DNA of 64,000 nucleotides from an uncultured Clostridia bacterium (GTDB taxonomy: Bacteria > Bacillota > Clostridia > TANB77 > CAG-508). Positions 54,098 to 63,624 of this stretch are shown here, in pieces. A program made the position numbers and the translations under genes. The stretch is taken from contig CAKPOI010000004.1 of assembly GCA_934169775.1 (NCBI GenBank), forward strand, positions 1 to 64,000, given 5' to 3'. Numbering within the stretch: position 1 is the stretch's first letter; the number at the start of each line of letters is the position of its first letter. Below the pieces are notes generated by a model. It searched no databases. It had not been told where the DNA came from and worked only from the letters and a program-made list of their open reading frames with translations.

Positions 54098-55516
54098 TTA
54101 CTTTTTCACTTCCTTTCCTAATTTTTTATTGATAATATTTTTAATATATGAAACACTATTTTTGTTTATTATTATTGCAAATACTATTACTACTAGAAGT
54201 ATAATTGCTGATATCATAGTGTTTCTTAAGTAATATGTTATAATTGTAATTATATATATTAATATTGATAACATTATTAAAACTTTATTTACTGTAAAGT
54301 TTACATATTTTTTTACATCTATCCATCTATATATAAACATTGCTGCATATGCCACTAATGTTGATATTGATGCTGCATATAATCCTATCTGTTTTATTAA
54401 TACTACATTTACTACTATATTTATTACTGCCGCCATTACTGATGTTTTCGCTATTTCTTTTGTTAATTTTTTTGCTACATATACTGACCCCAAAAAACTT
54501 ACTAATATATTAAATATTGAACCTATTATTAAAATTGGTATTTGAAAATATGCCTCATTAAATTTTTCATTTATTAATATATTAAACACAAATGGCATTA
54601 TTGCTATTGTACCTAAACATAAACTTCCAAAAAATCTAATAACAAAATCTAATATTTCGCTAAAGAATTCATCTTTATCTTCTGAATTTATATTTATTGA
54701 TGCTGATTCTGTCCATGTTAGATTAAATACACTGTATAATGTTGTAAATACTCCAGAGAACTTATTTGCTGCTGAATATATTCCATTTTGTGCTACTCCT
54801 AATATTGTTGATATTATTGTTCTGTCTGATGCACTTACAATCCACCATGATATCATATTTGGTATTAGTGGTACCGAATATTTTATTATTTCCTTCAATA
54901 CTTTTTTGTCATATTTCTTTGGCTTTATATACTTGTTTAGCCTTTTGGCTATAAAAATATATACTGCACATAGTAAATTTGATATCGCTGTTGCTGCTAA
55001 CATTCCATATGCTCCCCAGTGAAATGCTACTATGAATAGTACATTTAATACTACTGTTATTGCACCTGTTATAAAACTTCCTATTGCATATTTTGTGTTG
55101 TCCCCTAGACCTCTGCATATTTGTAATAATACTGTTGAAAATATTCCCATTAATAAATTTGCCATTAAGTAATATTTGTATTGGTTATGTATAAATGAAC
55201 TTAAAACTAAAAATATTAAAATACATATTAGTGTTTGTATTAGTGTAAATCTTAAAATTGTTGTTATTAATGTTGTTTGTTTTTCTTTATCTTCTCTACA
55301 GTCTATTAAGTATCTAAATATTCCTTGCTCTATTTGCAATGTTGCTATTGGCAATAGTAAACTCGTTAATGTGTTTAGTAAATCTACTACTCCATATTCT
55401 TCATTACTTAATACTGCTGTATATACTGGTAATAAGAAAAATGTTATTAATTGTGTACATATTTTTCCAATAGAAACTATTGCTGTATTTTTTAGTAGTT
55501 CTTTTCCTTTACTCAC
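54098..55516 (-). CDS. Wzx-like oligosaccharide flippase
   Basis: A 472-residue membrane protein with about 12-14 TM segments of the polysaccharide-synthesis (MOP) flippase family. It carries KNTAIVSIGKICTQLITFFLLPVYTAVLSNEEYGVVDL at the start and PLIPNMISWWIVSASDRTII in the middle. It would move lipid-linked repeat units to the outer face for the EpsG-like polymerase. The start is probably GTG (55516), giving the family-like SKGKELLKN opening. A TTG 12 bases earlier touches the GAGAGGA ribosome site, so the choice is not certain. It lies 16 bp upstream of the SLH gene. Confidence 0.9.
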   Translation of the reverse strand: MSKGKELLKNTAIVSIGKICTQLITFFLLPVYTAVLSNEEYGVVDLLNTLTSLLLPIATLQIEQGIFRYLIDCREDKEKQTTLITTILRFTLIQTLICILIFLVLSSFIHNQYKYYLMANLLMGIFSTVLLQICRGLGDNTKYAIGSFITGAITVVLNVLFIVAFHWGAYGMLAATAISNLLCAVYIFIAKRLNKYIKPKKYDKKVLKEIIKYSVPLIPNMISWWIVSASDRTIISTILGVAQNGIYSAANKFSGVFTTLYSVFNLTWTESASININSEDKDEFFSEILDFVIRFFGSLCLGTIAIMPFVFNILINEKFNEAYFQIPILIIGSIFNILVSFLGSVYVAKKLTKEIAKTSVMAAVINIVVNVVLIKQIGLYAASISTLVAYAAMFIYRWIDVKKYVNFTVNKVLIMLSILIYIITIITYYLRNTMISAIILLVVIVFAIIINKNSVSYIKNIINKKLGKEVKK

Positions 55517-55558
55517 TGTAAAATTCAATCCTCTCTATTTGCGTTTTATGAATAAAAT

Positions 55559-55592
55559 TTAACGCCGCCAAAATTATAATTATTTTTCAAAC
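55559..55592. repeat. Solo end of the MITE-like element
   Basis: These 34 bases (AACGCCGCCAAAATTATAAT...) match the right end of copy B at 55698-55730 almost exactly and in the same orientation, 15 bp outside its left end. It could be a remnant of an earlier insertion or of recombination between copies. Confidence 0.7.
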
Positions 55593-55607
55593 TTTTTTCT
55601 GCATTTC

Positions 55608-55730
55608 AGTTGGAAAAGAATTAAATTTTGGCAAGGCAAACAAATTTAAAATTTATGAGGCGTACGCTTTGTACGTTGATTAAATTTTAAATGAAGTTTA
55701 ACGCCGCCAAAATTATAATTATTTTTCAAC
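55608..55730. mobile_element. MITE-like inverted-repeat element, copy B
   Basis: A 123-bp element whose first 32 bases (AGTTGGAAAAGAATTAAATT...) are identical to copy A (32176-32300), with complementary ends running into GGC. The central hairpin is CGTAC-N5-GTACG, where copy A has CATAC/GTATG, a compensating difference. Its right end supplies the last codons and TAA stop of the pyruvyltransferase gene. Confidence 0.75.
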
Positions 55731-56750
55731 TAGTACTTTGTCCAGTTTTAAAAAATGCATATTCGCATCCTCTTTTTGTTTATCTATATTATAAGTTCTA
55801 ATCAAATCTTCTTCTTTTATTAAGTTCATATCAAAGTCATTTATTTTTCTTATATCAATAATTGGTGTATCTAATTCCATATCTTGTAATACATGTAAAG
55901 TTTTGTCACTATATAAAACAGGTAATATACTTTTTCCTAATACTAGGCCTATTATATTTGCATGGAATCTGCCTCCAACAATTAATTGTGAATCTGCCAT
56001 TATGTTTAAAGCTTCTTCAATATTTCCATTATAATAATATTTTTCTATATGTTGTTTTTGTTCTTCTGGTATTTTAGTATAAATTCTTTCTATTTCTTCT
56101 TCATCATGTTCTACTTTGCAGAATGACATTAAACAAATTTCGTAATCTTTTTTTATTAAAAATTCTATTAATTCTAACATTTTTTCTTCATATTGTTCTT
56201 GATATTTTTCAGATATTTTATCTTTTGGTGATATTATCGATATTATTGCTCTTTTTCTGTTAGTATTTTTTATATTTGATGTATCCATTGAAAATACTAT
56301 GTCTGATGCTTGTCTTGCATTTGGTAAATCTTTAAATAAATTGTATGAATATTTATCTCTAAAGCACACATCTTCAACTTTGCTTAGCATATTGTGTATA
56401 TTGTTATAGTATTCTTGTGTTTTATATGGTCCAAAATTTATTCCTAGTACATATCTTTTATTTTTTCCTAGTGAAAAATCTCTTTTTGCATCTTCTTTTT
56501 CCATAAACATGCTGCCACCAATTGTTACAACTGAATCATAATGATTAGCCAAATATTTTTCCCATTGGAATTTTTTTAAGGTTTTAAATAAATATTTATT
56601 ATTATATACTTTTAAGTTCTTAGTGCTATATCCTTTTTCTCCTTCTGATATTGCATAAAATTTATGTTGTGGATATCTATTTGTTAGGATATTTACAAAT
56701 AAGTCATCTCCTAAATTTTTTGCTAAATATGCATCTACATATATTTTCAA
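55719..56750 (-). CDS. Polysaccharide pyruvyl transferase family protein
   Basis: A 343-residue enzyme of the PssM/CsaB-like family that adds ketal pyruvate to sugars. It begins KIYVDAYLAKNLGDDLFVNIL and has TIGGSMFME, LGINFGP, FRDKYSYNLF and the conserved GGRFHANIIGL near residue 260. TTG 56750 is chosen because it gives the typical start and is 12 bases from AAAGGA; the ATG at 56762 abuts the site. The stop codon and last residues lie in an inserted element. Its product may decorate the polysaccharide made by this cluster and could create the ligand for the neighbouring SLH protein. Confidence 0.85.
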   Translation of the reverse strand: MKIYVDAYLAKNLGDDLFVNILTNRYPQHKFYAISEGEKGYSTKNLKVYNNKYLFKTLKKFQWEKYLANHYDSVVTIGGSMFMEKEDAKRDFSLGKNKRYVLGINFGPYKTQEYYNNIHNMLSKVEDVCFRDKYSYNLFKDLPNARQASDIVFSMDTSNIKNTNRKRAIISIISPKDKISEKYQEQYEEKMLELIEFLIKKDYEICLMSFCKVEHDEEEIERIYTKIPEEQKQHIEKYYYNGNIEEALNIMADSQLIVGGRFHANIIGLVLGKSILPVLYSDKTLHVLQDMELDTPIIDIRKINDFDMNLIKEEDLIRTYNIDKQKEDANMHFLKLDKVLVEK

Positions 56751-56864
56751 TTTTAATATCATTCCTTTCTCAAGTCACAAATTCAATTCCAAAAATCAAA
56801 TTTCAGTAATTCATTTTTTGTTGGTAATGTTTTTGCTCCGCTCCCAATGTACTCAAAAAGCATT

Positions 56865-56895
56865 AGTGCTTTTTGAGTCCGTCCCCAAAAGCATC
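56865..56895. repeat. GGGGACGGAG repeat monomer at the stop of a glycosyltransferase gene
   Basis: AGTGCTTTTTGAGTCCGTCC followed by CCAAAAGCATC, touching the TGA at 56894-56896. A further degraded copy (GCTCCGCTCCCAATGTACTC) is at about 56835-56855. Confidence 0.8.
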
Positions 56896-57886
56896 ATCTC
56901 TTTCTGATATTATTTAAAACTATAAATAATTTTACCATAAATTTTCCTTTTAAGAAAAAATATTTTATGGCTAATTTCATTTTCTTATCAGTTACATTTT
57001 TCTCTAATTCTTTTAGTTCTTCTTTGTATTCTTTTTTTGATATAATTTCTTGTAATTGTTTATCTTTTTCTTTTTTTGTTGCTGGATTATTTGCTTTATA
57101 TATGTCTATTATTTGGTTATAATAAACTCTAGCAAATCTATTATATATATAGCTCATATTCCAATTTTTTTCTTTATAAATGTTTTCTAAATATTTTGTT
57201 AATGCATATTCTATATCAAATTTATTTGCTCTATATTTTGAGTTTAGCCCTAATTCTCCATCTGTATATATGTATAAAGCTTCATTTATATAGCTTGCTT
57301 TTTCTATATTTTTAGTATAATCTAAATTAAATAAAAAATCTTCTCCTAATTCATATTCTTTATTGAATCTTACTTTATTTTCTTTTATAATTTCTGCAAT
57401 AAAGAGTTTATTCCATAATTGATTGTATAAATATTGTTCTTTTAATGTTTCTATATATTCTTCTATGTTTTTTGTATTTGTTATATTTTCGTTGTTATTT
57501 ATTAGTACTTGTTTTTTTTCATATACTGTTTTATATCCACAAGTTACTAGCTGAGTTTTATTTTGTAATAAATTTTCTAACATTTTTTCTAGATATTCTT
57601 TTTCGTATTTGTCATCTGAATCTAAAAATGTTATATAATTTCCTGTTGCATTTTCTAGTCCTGCATTTCTTGCTTCACTTACATTTGCAATTTCTTGATA
57701 TATGTATTTTATTCTATTATCATTGAATTTTTTTATTATTTCTTCAGCTTGTCCTTTTTTTCCGTTTTCTATAATTAGCAATTCCCAGTCTTGATATGTT
57801 TGATTAATTACAGATTCTATTGCTTTATATAATATTTTATCTGCATTATATGTTGGCAATATTATTGATATTTTGTTTTCTTTCAT
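56894..57886 (-). CDS. Family 2 glycosyltransferase
   Basis: A 330-residue GT-A fold enzyme: ISIILPTYNADKILYKAIESV at the start, VSEARNAGLENATGNYITFLDSDD with the DxD metal/nucleotide site near residue 96, and a GEDFLFNLDYTK acceptor-side motif. It probably adds one sugar of the surface polysaccharide on the cytoplasmic face. The start ATG (57886) is 11 bases from AAAGGA. It sits between the acyltransferase and pyruvyltransferase genes. Confidence 0.92.
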   Translation of the reverse strand: MKENKISIILPTYNADKILYKAIESVINQTYQDWELLIIENGKKGQAEEIIKKFNDNRIKYIYQEIANVSEARNAGLENATGNYITFLDSDDKYEKEYLEKMLENLLQNKTQLVTCGYKTVYEKKQVLINNNENITNTKNIEEYIETLKEQYLYNQLWNKLFIAEIIKENKVRFNKEYELGEDFLFNLDYTKNIEKASYINEALYIYTDGELGLNSKYRANKFDIEYALTKYLENIYKEKNWNMSYIYNRFARVYYNQIIDIYKANNPATKKEKDKQLQEIISKKEYKEELKELEKNVTDKKMKLAIKYFFLKGKFMVKLFIVLNNIRKR

Positions 57887-58025
57887 TTTAATTTTATTCC
57901 TTTCTTGCTTTGCTCAATAGTCTATATGACTGCAATTCTTTTACTAATTATATTCTTTTCTAGTGTCATAGACTTGTTAGGAATTTTTTGCGATTGCAGA
58001 TTGGTATAATATTCATTAATTCAAA

Positions 58026-59099
58026 TCAAAGTTCTATTATTTTTTTTACTTTAGGAATTTTTCTTATTATAAGTGTTATTATTAAGCTTAGTGTAAGTAC
58101 TGTTATAACTTTAACTATTCTAAATGTTAATGATAATTGTTCTGTATATATGCTATTTACTATTCGTATTATTATAATATGGATTAAGTATATTCCCAAA
58201 GAATTTTTTGAAATTGTCTCTATGATTTTATTATACCATTTTTCTTTGCTTTTGTAATTATATGTGGCTGCAAATATTCCAATTAATATTAATGGCATAA
58301 ATATGCTTCCATAACTAAAATTCTGCATATATGTTTTATTTTGAAGTTTTGATGTAATAACTGCAAATATAAAAGCTATTACCCATGATGTTATTCCTAT
58401 GATAATCCATTTAATTCTTATTTTTTTATCTTCAAATTTTTCTTTATTTTCAAATAAATATCCACCTAACATGAAAAATATTAAGAAATTTCTGTTATAT
58501 AATATTTGAAATTTGGATATATATGTTGTTATTAAATTTATTGTGTTACATTCAATTTTTGTGTTTATTAAATCTGATATCAAATTTAATAAATTACATC
58601 CCATTGTAAATATTAATATCACTACAAATAAGTAATTGTATACTTTTTGCTCTTTATCATGTACTATTTTTATTATTGGATATATTAGATATAGTGATAT
58701 TAGGTTTTGTAAAAACCATAATACCCCTGTATATTTATTGTTAATATCTGTTATAAATATATTTTTTATTATTTCTGATATTTTTAATTGTTCATTATAT
58801 ATTAATTTTGTTCCTATTGTTAATATTACTGACCATAATATTAATATAGCAAATATTTTTAATGTTTTTAATAAATGTTTTTTTAAGTCAAATTCTTTTT
58901 TATTTATTACTAAATACCCATTTACTAAAATAAATATTGCTACTCCTTCACATATTATTCTAAAAAAATACTGAATATATGATGAAATATTATTATTTTG
59001 TATAAAGTCTAATTTAAATAATTGTGAATGTAATGCTATGACCATTAATATTGCTAGTGTTTTTAATAAATCTATATTGGCATATCTCTTTTTTTCCAT
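58026..59099 (-). CDS. Membrane acyltransferase (acyltransferase 3 family)
   Basis: A 357-residue integral membrane protein with about ten TM helices. It has the family opening YANIDLLKTLAILMVIALHSQ (catalytic-type His near residue 24) and the late SLGIYLIHIIIIRIV. It likely O-acetylates or otherwise acylates a polysaccharide. The start ATG (59099) is 9 bases after AAAGGA. It lies 23 bp downstream of the EpsG-like gene. Confidence 0.9.
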   Translation of the reverse strand: MEKKRYANIDLLKTLAILMVIALHSQLFKLDFIQNNNISSYIQYFFRIICEGVAIFILVNGYLVINKKEFDLKKHLLKTLKIFAILILWSVILTIGTKLIYNEQLKISEIIKNIFITDINNKYTGVLWFLQNLISLYLIYPIIKIVHDKEQKVYNYLFVVILIFTMGCNLLNLISDLINTKIECNTINLITTYISKFQILYNRNFLIFFMLGGYLFENKEKFEDKKIRIKWIIIGITSWVIAFIFAVITSKLQNKTYMQNFSYGSIFMPLILIGIFAATYNYKSKEKWYNKIIETISKNSLGIYLIHIIIIRIVNSIYTEQLSLTFRIVKVITVLTLSLIITLIIRKIPKVKKIIEL

Positions 59100-59122
59100 T
59101 TTGAGTTTTGTTCCTTTCTTGC

Positions 59123-60274
59123 TTAGTCTAAAGGTTCACTCTTATATTTTTCAAATATTGTTTTATATGGTAGTACTTCATTATCATTGTTTAAAATATT
59201 TGTATATGTGAAGATTGATGTAAATCCTATTACTATACATATATATGTTATTGTTTTTATTGCTTTAGCTGTAATGTCTTTGTTTATTTTTTGTTTGATT
59301 TTTTGTGCTATCTTTTCATATTTTGTTATATTAAAGAAATATGGTATTGATAAGATTTGGAATGCACTAAAATATATCATTATTCTCATAAATTGAGTGT
59401 GTATTACACCTGATACAGTAAATAATAGTGTTAATCCCTGGATATTTAATAATGTTATTTCTTCTCTTTCAATTTTATCATTGTTTTTCCTTTGATAATA
59501 ATAAATAATACTCATCCATACATATATTATTAAATTTCTTGCTATTGTTATTATTGATAAGTCTCCTTGTGCAAATTTTCCTGTTAAATAAATATTAAAT
59601 CTAGTATTTTCTATTATTGGTGAAATTATTGCCATTATGTTTTTATTTAATATTAAGATTAATATGCTTATAGGTAGTACCCATTTTATATTGATTAAGT
59701 TTTTTCTTGTTAAGAATATGATTGCAAAACATATTATACTTGATGAATGCATTAAGAATGCTAAAATTGCGCATATTGTAAATAATATGTAAGCTTTTTT
59801 TCTGTTTTCATTCATTAAGAATTGGTATCCTAATAATATAAATGCTACTGCCATATATTGTCTTATTAGATTTAGTGTTCCAAAAAAATATCCTCCTAGG
59901 AAAAATATTATTATGCTTAATATTGTATTTGATGATTTTTTGTACATTACTTCGAAAAATATTGATAATATTATTAGTGATGTTACTATAAATAATAAAT
60001 ATGAATCATCTGTAAAAATTAAACATATATAATCTATTATTTTGAATCCTATTTCTAAGTCTTCTACTTCTATTCCTTCTCTGATCATATCATAATTTGC
60101 CACATATCTTTTGCCATAGTCTGTTCCTACATTGTATCTTAATGCTGAAACTAGTAGCATTGGTAGTACTGCTATTATTAATAATGTTATTTTGGTTTTT
60201 TTGCTCTTGGCTTTTGTTTTAGCTAACCATATGAATAATATAGTGAGAAAAAAACTTATTATATATATATGCAT
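59123..60274 (-). CDS. EpsG-family polysaccharide polymerase
   Basis: A 383-residue membrane protein with ten or more TM segments. The EpsG family marker SALRYNVGTDYGKRYVANY follows the second helix (about 43-61), and NLIRQYMAVAFILLGY and FLMHSSSIICF follow. It is the probable Wzy-like polymerase of the cluster, joining repeat units outside the membrane. The start ATG is at 60274, after AAGGAAGG. Confidence 0.9.
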   Translation of the reverse strand: MHIYIISFFLTILFIWLAKTKAKSKKTKITLLIIAVLPMLLVSALRYNVGTDYGKRYVANYDMIREGIEVEDLEIGFKIIDYICLIFTDDSYLLFIVTSLIILSIFFEVMYKKSSNTILSIIIFFLGGYFFGTLNLIRQYMAVAFILLGYQFLMNENRKKAYILFTICAILAFLMHSSSIICFAIIFLTRKNLINIKWVLPISILILILNKNIMAIISPIIENTRFNIYLTGKFAQGDLSIITIARNLIIYVWMSIIYYYQRKNNDKIEREEITLLNIQGLTLLFTVSGVIHTQFMRIMIYFSAFQILSIPYFFNITKYEKIAQKIKQKINKDITAKAIKTITYICIVIGFTSIFTYTNILNNDNEVLPYKTIFEKYKSEPLD

Positions 60275-60343
60275 TTATTTTCTTCCTTCCTTAATTTGTA
60301 TAAATCTAACTAAAAATATAATTTATTAAGCTTATTAAAAATT

Positions 60344-61345
60344 TTAATTTATTCTACTAGTTTTTTTACTATATATATACCATGACATTTTAAAGATGTT
60401 TAATCCGAAAAAAGATAATATAATAGCTATTTTGTCTCTTTTGGGAGTATCTTTGTATCTTAGGACTTCTTTTCTTTTTTCTTTTATTTTTTTAAATATT
60501 TCTTTTTCCATTTTTTTATCTCTTGGATTTGTGAATAATAATAGTCTTAATATTCTAAAATTTGCATATAAATCATATCTATTTATTGCTTGTTTTAAGT
60601 CTGGATATTCATTTTTTAAATATCTTAACATTTCTTCTGTATTTTTTATATAGTCTAATTCGTTTTTATTAAACCCTTTTATTTTTGATATTGAATTTAG
60701 TCTTGTACAATAAAAATAGCATTTTTTGTTTCCTGTTGCTATTTTGTCACATTTTTCAATTAGTTTGTATGTTGTTGCTGTATCTTCATATACTACTCCT
60801 TTTGGATATCTTATATTGCTAAATAGTTCTGTTTCATATAATTTAAAACATGCTGATACATCACTTTTTTGTGCAAATAATATTTTGTAAAATAATTCTT
60901 TTTTAGTTAGTACTTCTATATTTTCAGTATATTCTGTAATGCTGGCTTCTTTTTCTGTGTTTACTCTTTGTGTTTCACAGGTTGACATTTTTGTGTTGTA
61001 TTTTTTTATCAATTTGTACATATATTCTACATAATCATTAGTTACATAATCATCTGAGTCTATAAATGTTATATATTTTCCTTTTGCTATATCTATCCCT
61101 GCATTTCTTGCATCTGATAACCCCCCGTTTTCTTTATGTAGCACTTTTATTCTGTTGTCTTTTTCTGCATATTGCTCACAAATTTGTGGGCAGTTGTCTG
61201 GTGAACCGTCATTTACCAATATGATTTCTAAATTTTGATATGTTTGATTAAGTACACTGTTTATGCATTTTTTCAAGTATTTTTCTACTTTATATATTGG
61301 TATTACTATTGTTATTAGGTCTTCTTCTTTATTATCCTCTTCCAT
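60344..61345 (-). CDS. Family 2 glycosyltransferase
   Basis: A 333-residue enzyme with the standard GT2 N-terminal domain: TIVIPIYKVEKYLKKCINSVLNQTY, VNDGSPDNC, GGLSDARNAGIDIAKGKYITFIDSDDYV (DxD near residue 97) and VYEDTATTYKL. The C-terminus is basic and probably membrane-associated. The start ATG (61345) follows AAAGGA. It is the second of two GT2 genes in the cluster; sugar specificity cannot be read from sequence. Confidence 0.92.
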   Translation of the reverse strand: MEEDNKEEDLITIVIPIYKVEKYLKKCINSVLNQTYQNLEIILVNDGSPDNCPQICEQYAEKDNRIKVLHKENGGLSDARNAGIDIAKGKYITFIDSDDYVTNDYVEYMYKLIKKYNTKMSTCETQRVNTEKEASITEYTENIEVLTKKELFYKILFAQKSDVSACFKLYETELFSNIRYPKGVVYEDTATTYKLIEKCDKIATGNKKCYFYCTRLNSISKIKGFNKNELDYIKNTEEMLRYLKNEYPDLKQAINRYDLYANFRILRLLLFTNPRDKKMEKEIFKKIKEKRKEVLRYKDTPKRDKIAIILSFFGLNIFKMSWYIYSKKTSRIN

Positions 61346-61496
61346 TTTCTGTTTTTCCTTTCCATAATGCCTTATGTTTAAATTTTTGATTTTTTATGCT
61401 TAGACTCTTGATTAGAGTGGATATATCCTATTAGCTAAAATTCTTTTGCAATTATATTATTATCTTGCTTGGAAATGTTTTATATATATTAATGCT

Positions 61497-62288
61497 CTAA
61501 AAGCTTTTTTCGTATTTTTTTCCTGCAAATTTTGCCATTAAAAATGAACTTCCTTTTTTTACCCAGTCTATTTTTTGCATGTCCATTACTTTTGCTTCTT
61601 CATATTTTAATTGATTTTTGTTTATCCATACATCTAATAGTAATTCTGATATTCTTCCATAAAATCTTGCGTGAAAGCTGTCATATTGGCTTGCATCTAT
61701 TCTTTTTTCTAATTCAAATAAAATGTCGAATAGCCATGCACAGTATTCTTCTAGTATTTCTTTTTTCATTATGAACATGTTGAACATATGTGCAGATGTT
61801 CTTTTGTGTAATTTGTCAAATTCTTGTAAATATTCTGGATATTTTTCTTCTATTATTTTTCTTGTTTCGTTTAGTGGTTCTACATACATTGTATGTTCAT
61901 AATGTGAATATAAATTTTCTATATAATAGTTTCTTTTTTGTGGTAATATTATATCTGCTTTTTTTAGTTTTTCTTCTACTTGTTCTTCTGTTAATACTAT
62001 TTTGAATTTTTCTGCTTCTTCTTTTGGCATTTTTTTTGATGCTGTAAAATATCTTCTATAGTGTACTAATCCTATATATTTTGCATCTAAATTTTTCCAT
62101 GCCCAATATAATCCTGTTAATTCACAATAATTTGGATTTTTTGTTGATATGTTTTCTCCAGTATTGTCTGGTGTGTATCCTTCTATTTTTTCTTTTCCTT
62201 CTGCTCCTACCTGTACTGGCATATATATCTTTTCTTCTGGTTTTTGATATCTTTTGTGTGATGCTATAATTATCTTTATTTTATCCAA
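61497..62288 (-). CDS. DUF4422 family (predicted glycosyltransferase)
   Basis: This 263-residue protein has the family features IIIASHKRYQKP near the start, the NYCELTGLYWAWKN motif, YIGLVHYRRYF and a later AHMFNMFIMKK. DUF4422 proteins are predicted glycosyltransferases found with Glf and capsule genes. The start is TTG (62288), 8 bases from GGAG; no suitable ATG. A promoter (62336-62364) separates it from glf, so the downstream polysaccharide genes can be expressed independently. Confidence 0.88.
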   Translation of the reverse strand: MDKIKIIIASHKRYQKPEEKIYMPVQVGAEGKEKIEGYTPDNTGENISTKNPNYCELTGLYWAWKNLDAKYIGLVHYRRYFTASKKMPKEEAEKFKIVLTEEQVEEKLKKADIILPQKRNYYIENLYSHYEHTMYVEPLNETRKIIEEKYPEYLQEFDKLHKRTSAHMFNMFIMKKEILEEYCAWLFDILFELEKRIDASQYDSFHARFYGRISELLLDVWINKNQLKYEEAKVMDMQKIDWVKKGSSFLMAKFAGKKYEKSF

Positions 62289-62335
62289 TTTTTTCTCTCC
62301 ATTTTTTCTTTTTATTTTTGTTTTTTCTACCTAAT

Positions 62336-62364
62336 TTTATATCATATATCATGAAAAAAAGCAA
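62336..62364 (-). promoter_or_regulatory. Promoter of the DUF4422-led polysaccharide operon
   Basis: On the minus strand TTGCTT (62359-62364) and TATAAA (62336-62341) are 17 bases apart. The -35 lies in the foot of the terminator hairpin following glf. Confidence 0.5.
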
Positions 62365-62396
62365 TACAAAAAAACTAATTTAATGTATTGCTTTTA
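62354..62396 (-). terminator. Terminator after glf
   Basis: AAAAGCAATACA against TGTATTGCTTTT with a loop of about 16 bases, followed on the minus strand by a T run. It lies about 80 bp after the glf stop. Confidence 0.75.
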
Positions 62397-62477
62397 GCTT
62401 TTATTATTATATATTTTTATATTGCTATATTTTTTATTTGAACTTTTTTTAATAATATTTGTAGGTCTTCTTCATCT

Positions 62478-63602
62478 TTATAATACTTTTTTACATAAGT
62501 CTAATGCTTCTTCTATAACTTTGTCCATGTCATAATATTTATATTGACCTAATCTTCCTCCAAATATAACTTTGGTGTCATTATCAGCTAATTTTTTGTA
62601 TTTTTCATATAATTGGTTATTTCTTTCATTGTTTATTGGATAATATGGTTCTTTTTCTTTATTCCATGTATCTGGGTATTCTTTTGTAATTATTGTTTTT
62701 TCTAATGCTTTTCCTTCTGGCATTTTTCCTAGACTTGCACCATATTCAAAGTGTTTATGTTCTATTATTCTTGTATATGGTACTTCATATTCTGTATAAT
62801 TTACTACTGCATTTCCTTGATAGTTTTCTTCGTCTAGTTCTTCTGTTTCAAATCTTAAACTTCTATATTCTAATTCTCCAAATTGATAGTCATAATATTT
62901 GTCTATTTGTCCTGTAAATATTATTTTTTCTGCTATATTTTCTAGTTCTTTTCTATTTTCAAAGAAATCACAGTTTAGTTTTACTTCTATCCCTTCTAGC
63001 ATTTTTTCTATTATTTTTGTATATCCACCTACTGGTATTCCTTGATATAGATTGTTGAAGTAATTGTTGTCATATATAAATCTTACTGGTAGTCTTTTGA
63101 TTATGAAGCTTGGTAATTCTGTTGCTTTTTGTCCCCATTGCTTTTCTGTGTATCCTTTTACTAGTTTTTCGTATATTGTTTTTCCTACTAAACTTATTGC
63201 TTGTTCTTCTAGGTTTTTTGGTTCTTTTATTCCCGCTTCTCTTTTTTCTTGTTCTATTTTTTCTTTTGCTTCTTTTGGTGTTACTACTCCCCATAGTTTG
63301 TTGAATGTGTTCATGTTAAATGGCATGTTGTATAGCTCGTCCTTATATCTTGCTACTGGTGAGTTTGTGTATCTATTGAATTCTGCAAATTGTTTTATAT
63401 ATTCCCATACTTCTTTGTTACTTGTGTGGAATATGTGTGCTCCGTATTTGTGTACATTTATTCCGTCTTTGCTTTCTGTGTAGATGTTTCCTCCTACATG
63501 TTTTCTTCTGTCTATTACTAATACTTTTTTTCCTTTTTTGTTTGCTTCATATGCGAATATTGCTCCGAATAAACCTGAGCCTACTACTAAATAGTCGTAC
63601 AT
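62478..63602 (-). CDS. glf: UDP-galactopyranose mutase
   Basis: This 374-residue flavoenzyme converts UDP-galactopyranose to UDP-galactofuranose. The FAD-binding GSGLFGAIFAYEA is at 8-20, followed by GGNIYTE, HKYGAHIFHT, a central WGxxATELPSFIIKRLP region and the C-terminal FGGRLGQYKYYDMDKVI. The catalytic-site Arg and Tyr residues are within these conserved segments. The surface polysaccharide therefore probably contains galactofuranose. The start ATG (63602) follows AGAGGAA. It is 22 bp downstream of ugd. Confidence 0.95.
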   Translation of the reverse strand: MYDYLVVGSGLFGAIFAYEANKKGKKVLVIDRRKHVGGNIYTESKDGINVHKYGAHIFHTSNKEVWEYIKQFAEFNRYTNSPVARYKDELYNMPFNMNTFNKLWGVVTPKEAKEKIEQEKREAGIKEPKNLEEQAISLVGKTIYEKLVKGYTEKQWGQKATELPSFIIKRLPVRFIYDNNYFNNLYQGIPVGGYTKIIEKMLEGIEVKLNCDFFENRKELENIAEKIIFTGQIDKYYDYQFGELEYRSLRFETEELDEENYQGNAVVNYTEYEVPYTRIIEHKHFEYGASLGKMPEGKALEKTIITKEYPDTWNKEKEPYYPINNERNNQLYEKYKKLADNDTKVIFGGRLGQYKYYDMDKVIEEALDLCKKVL

Positions 63603-63624
63603 TTTTTCGTTCCTCTTTTCCTCT

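Noticed and set aside
63070..63294. Minus-strand basic open frame inside glf
   Set aside because: Out-of-frame shadow of glf; the composition (Lys/Arg/Ser/Thr-rich) matches the other shadow frames.
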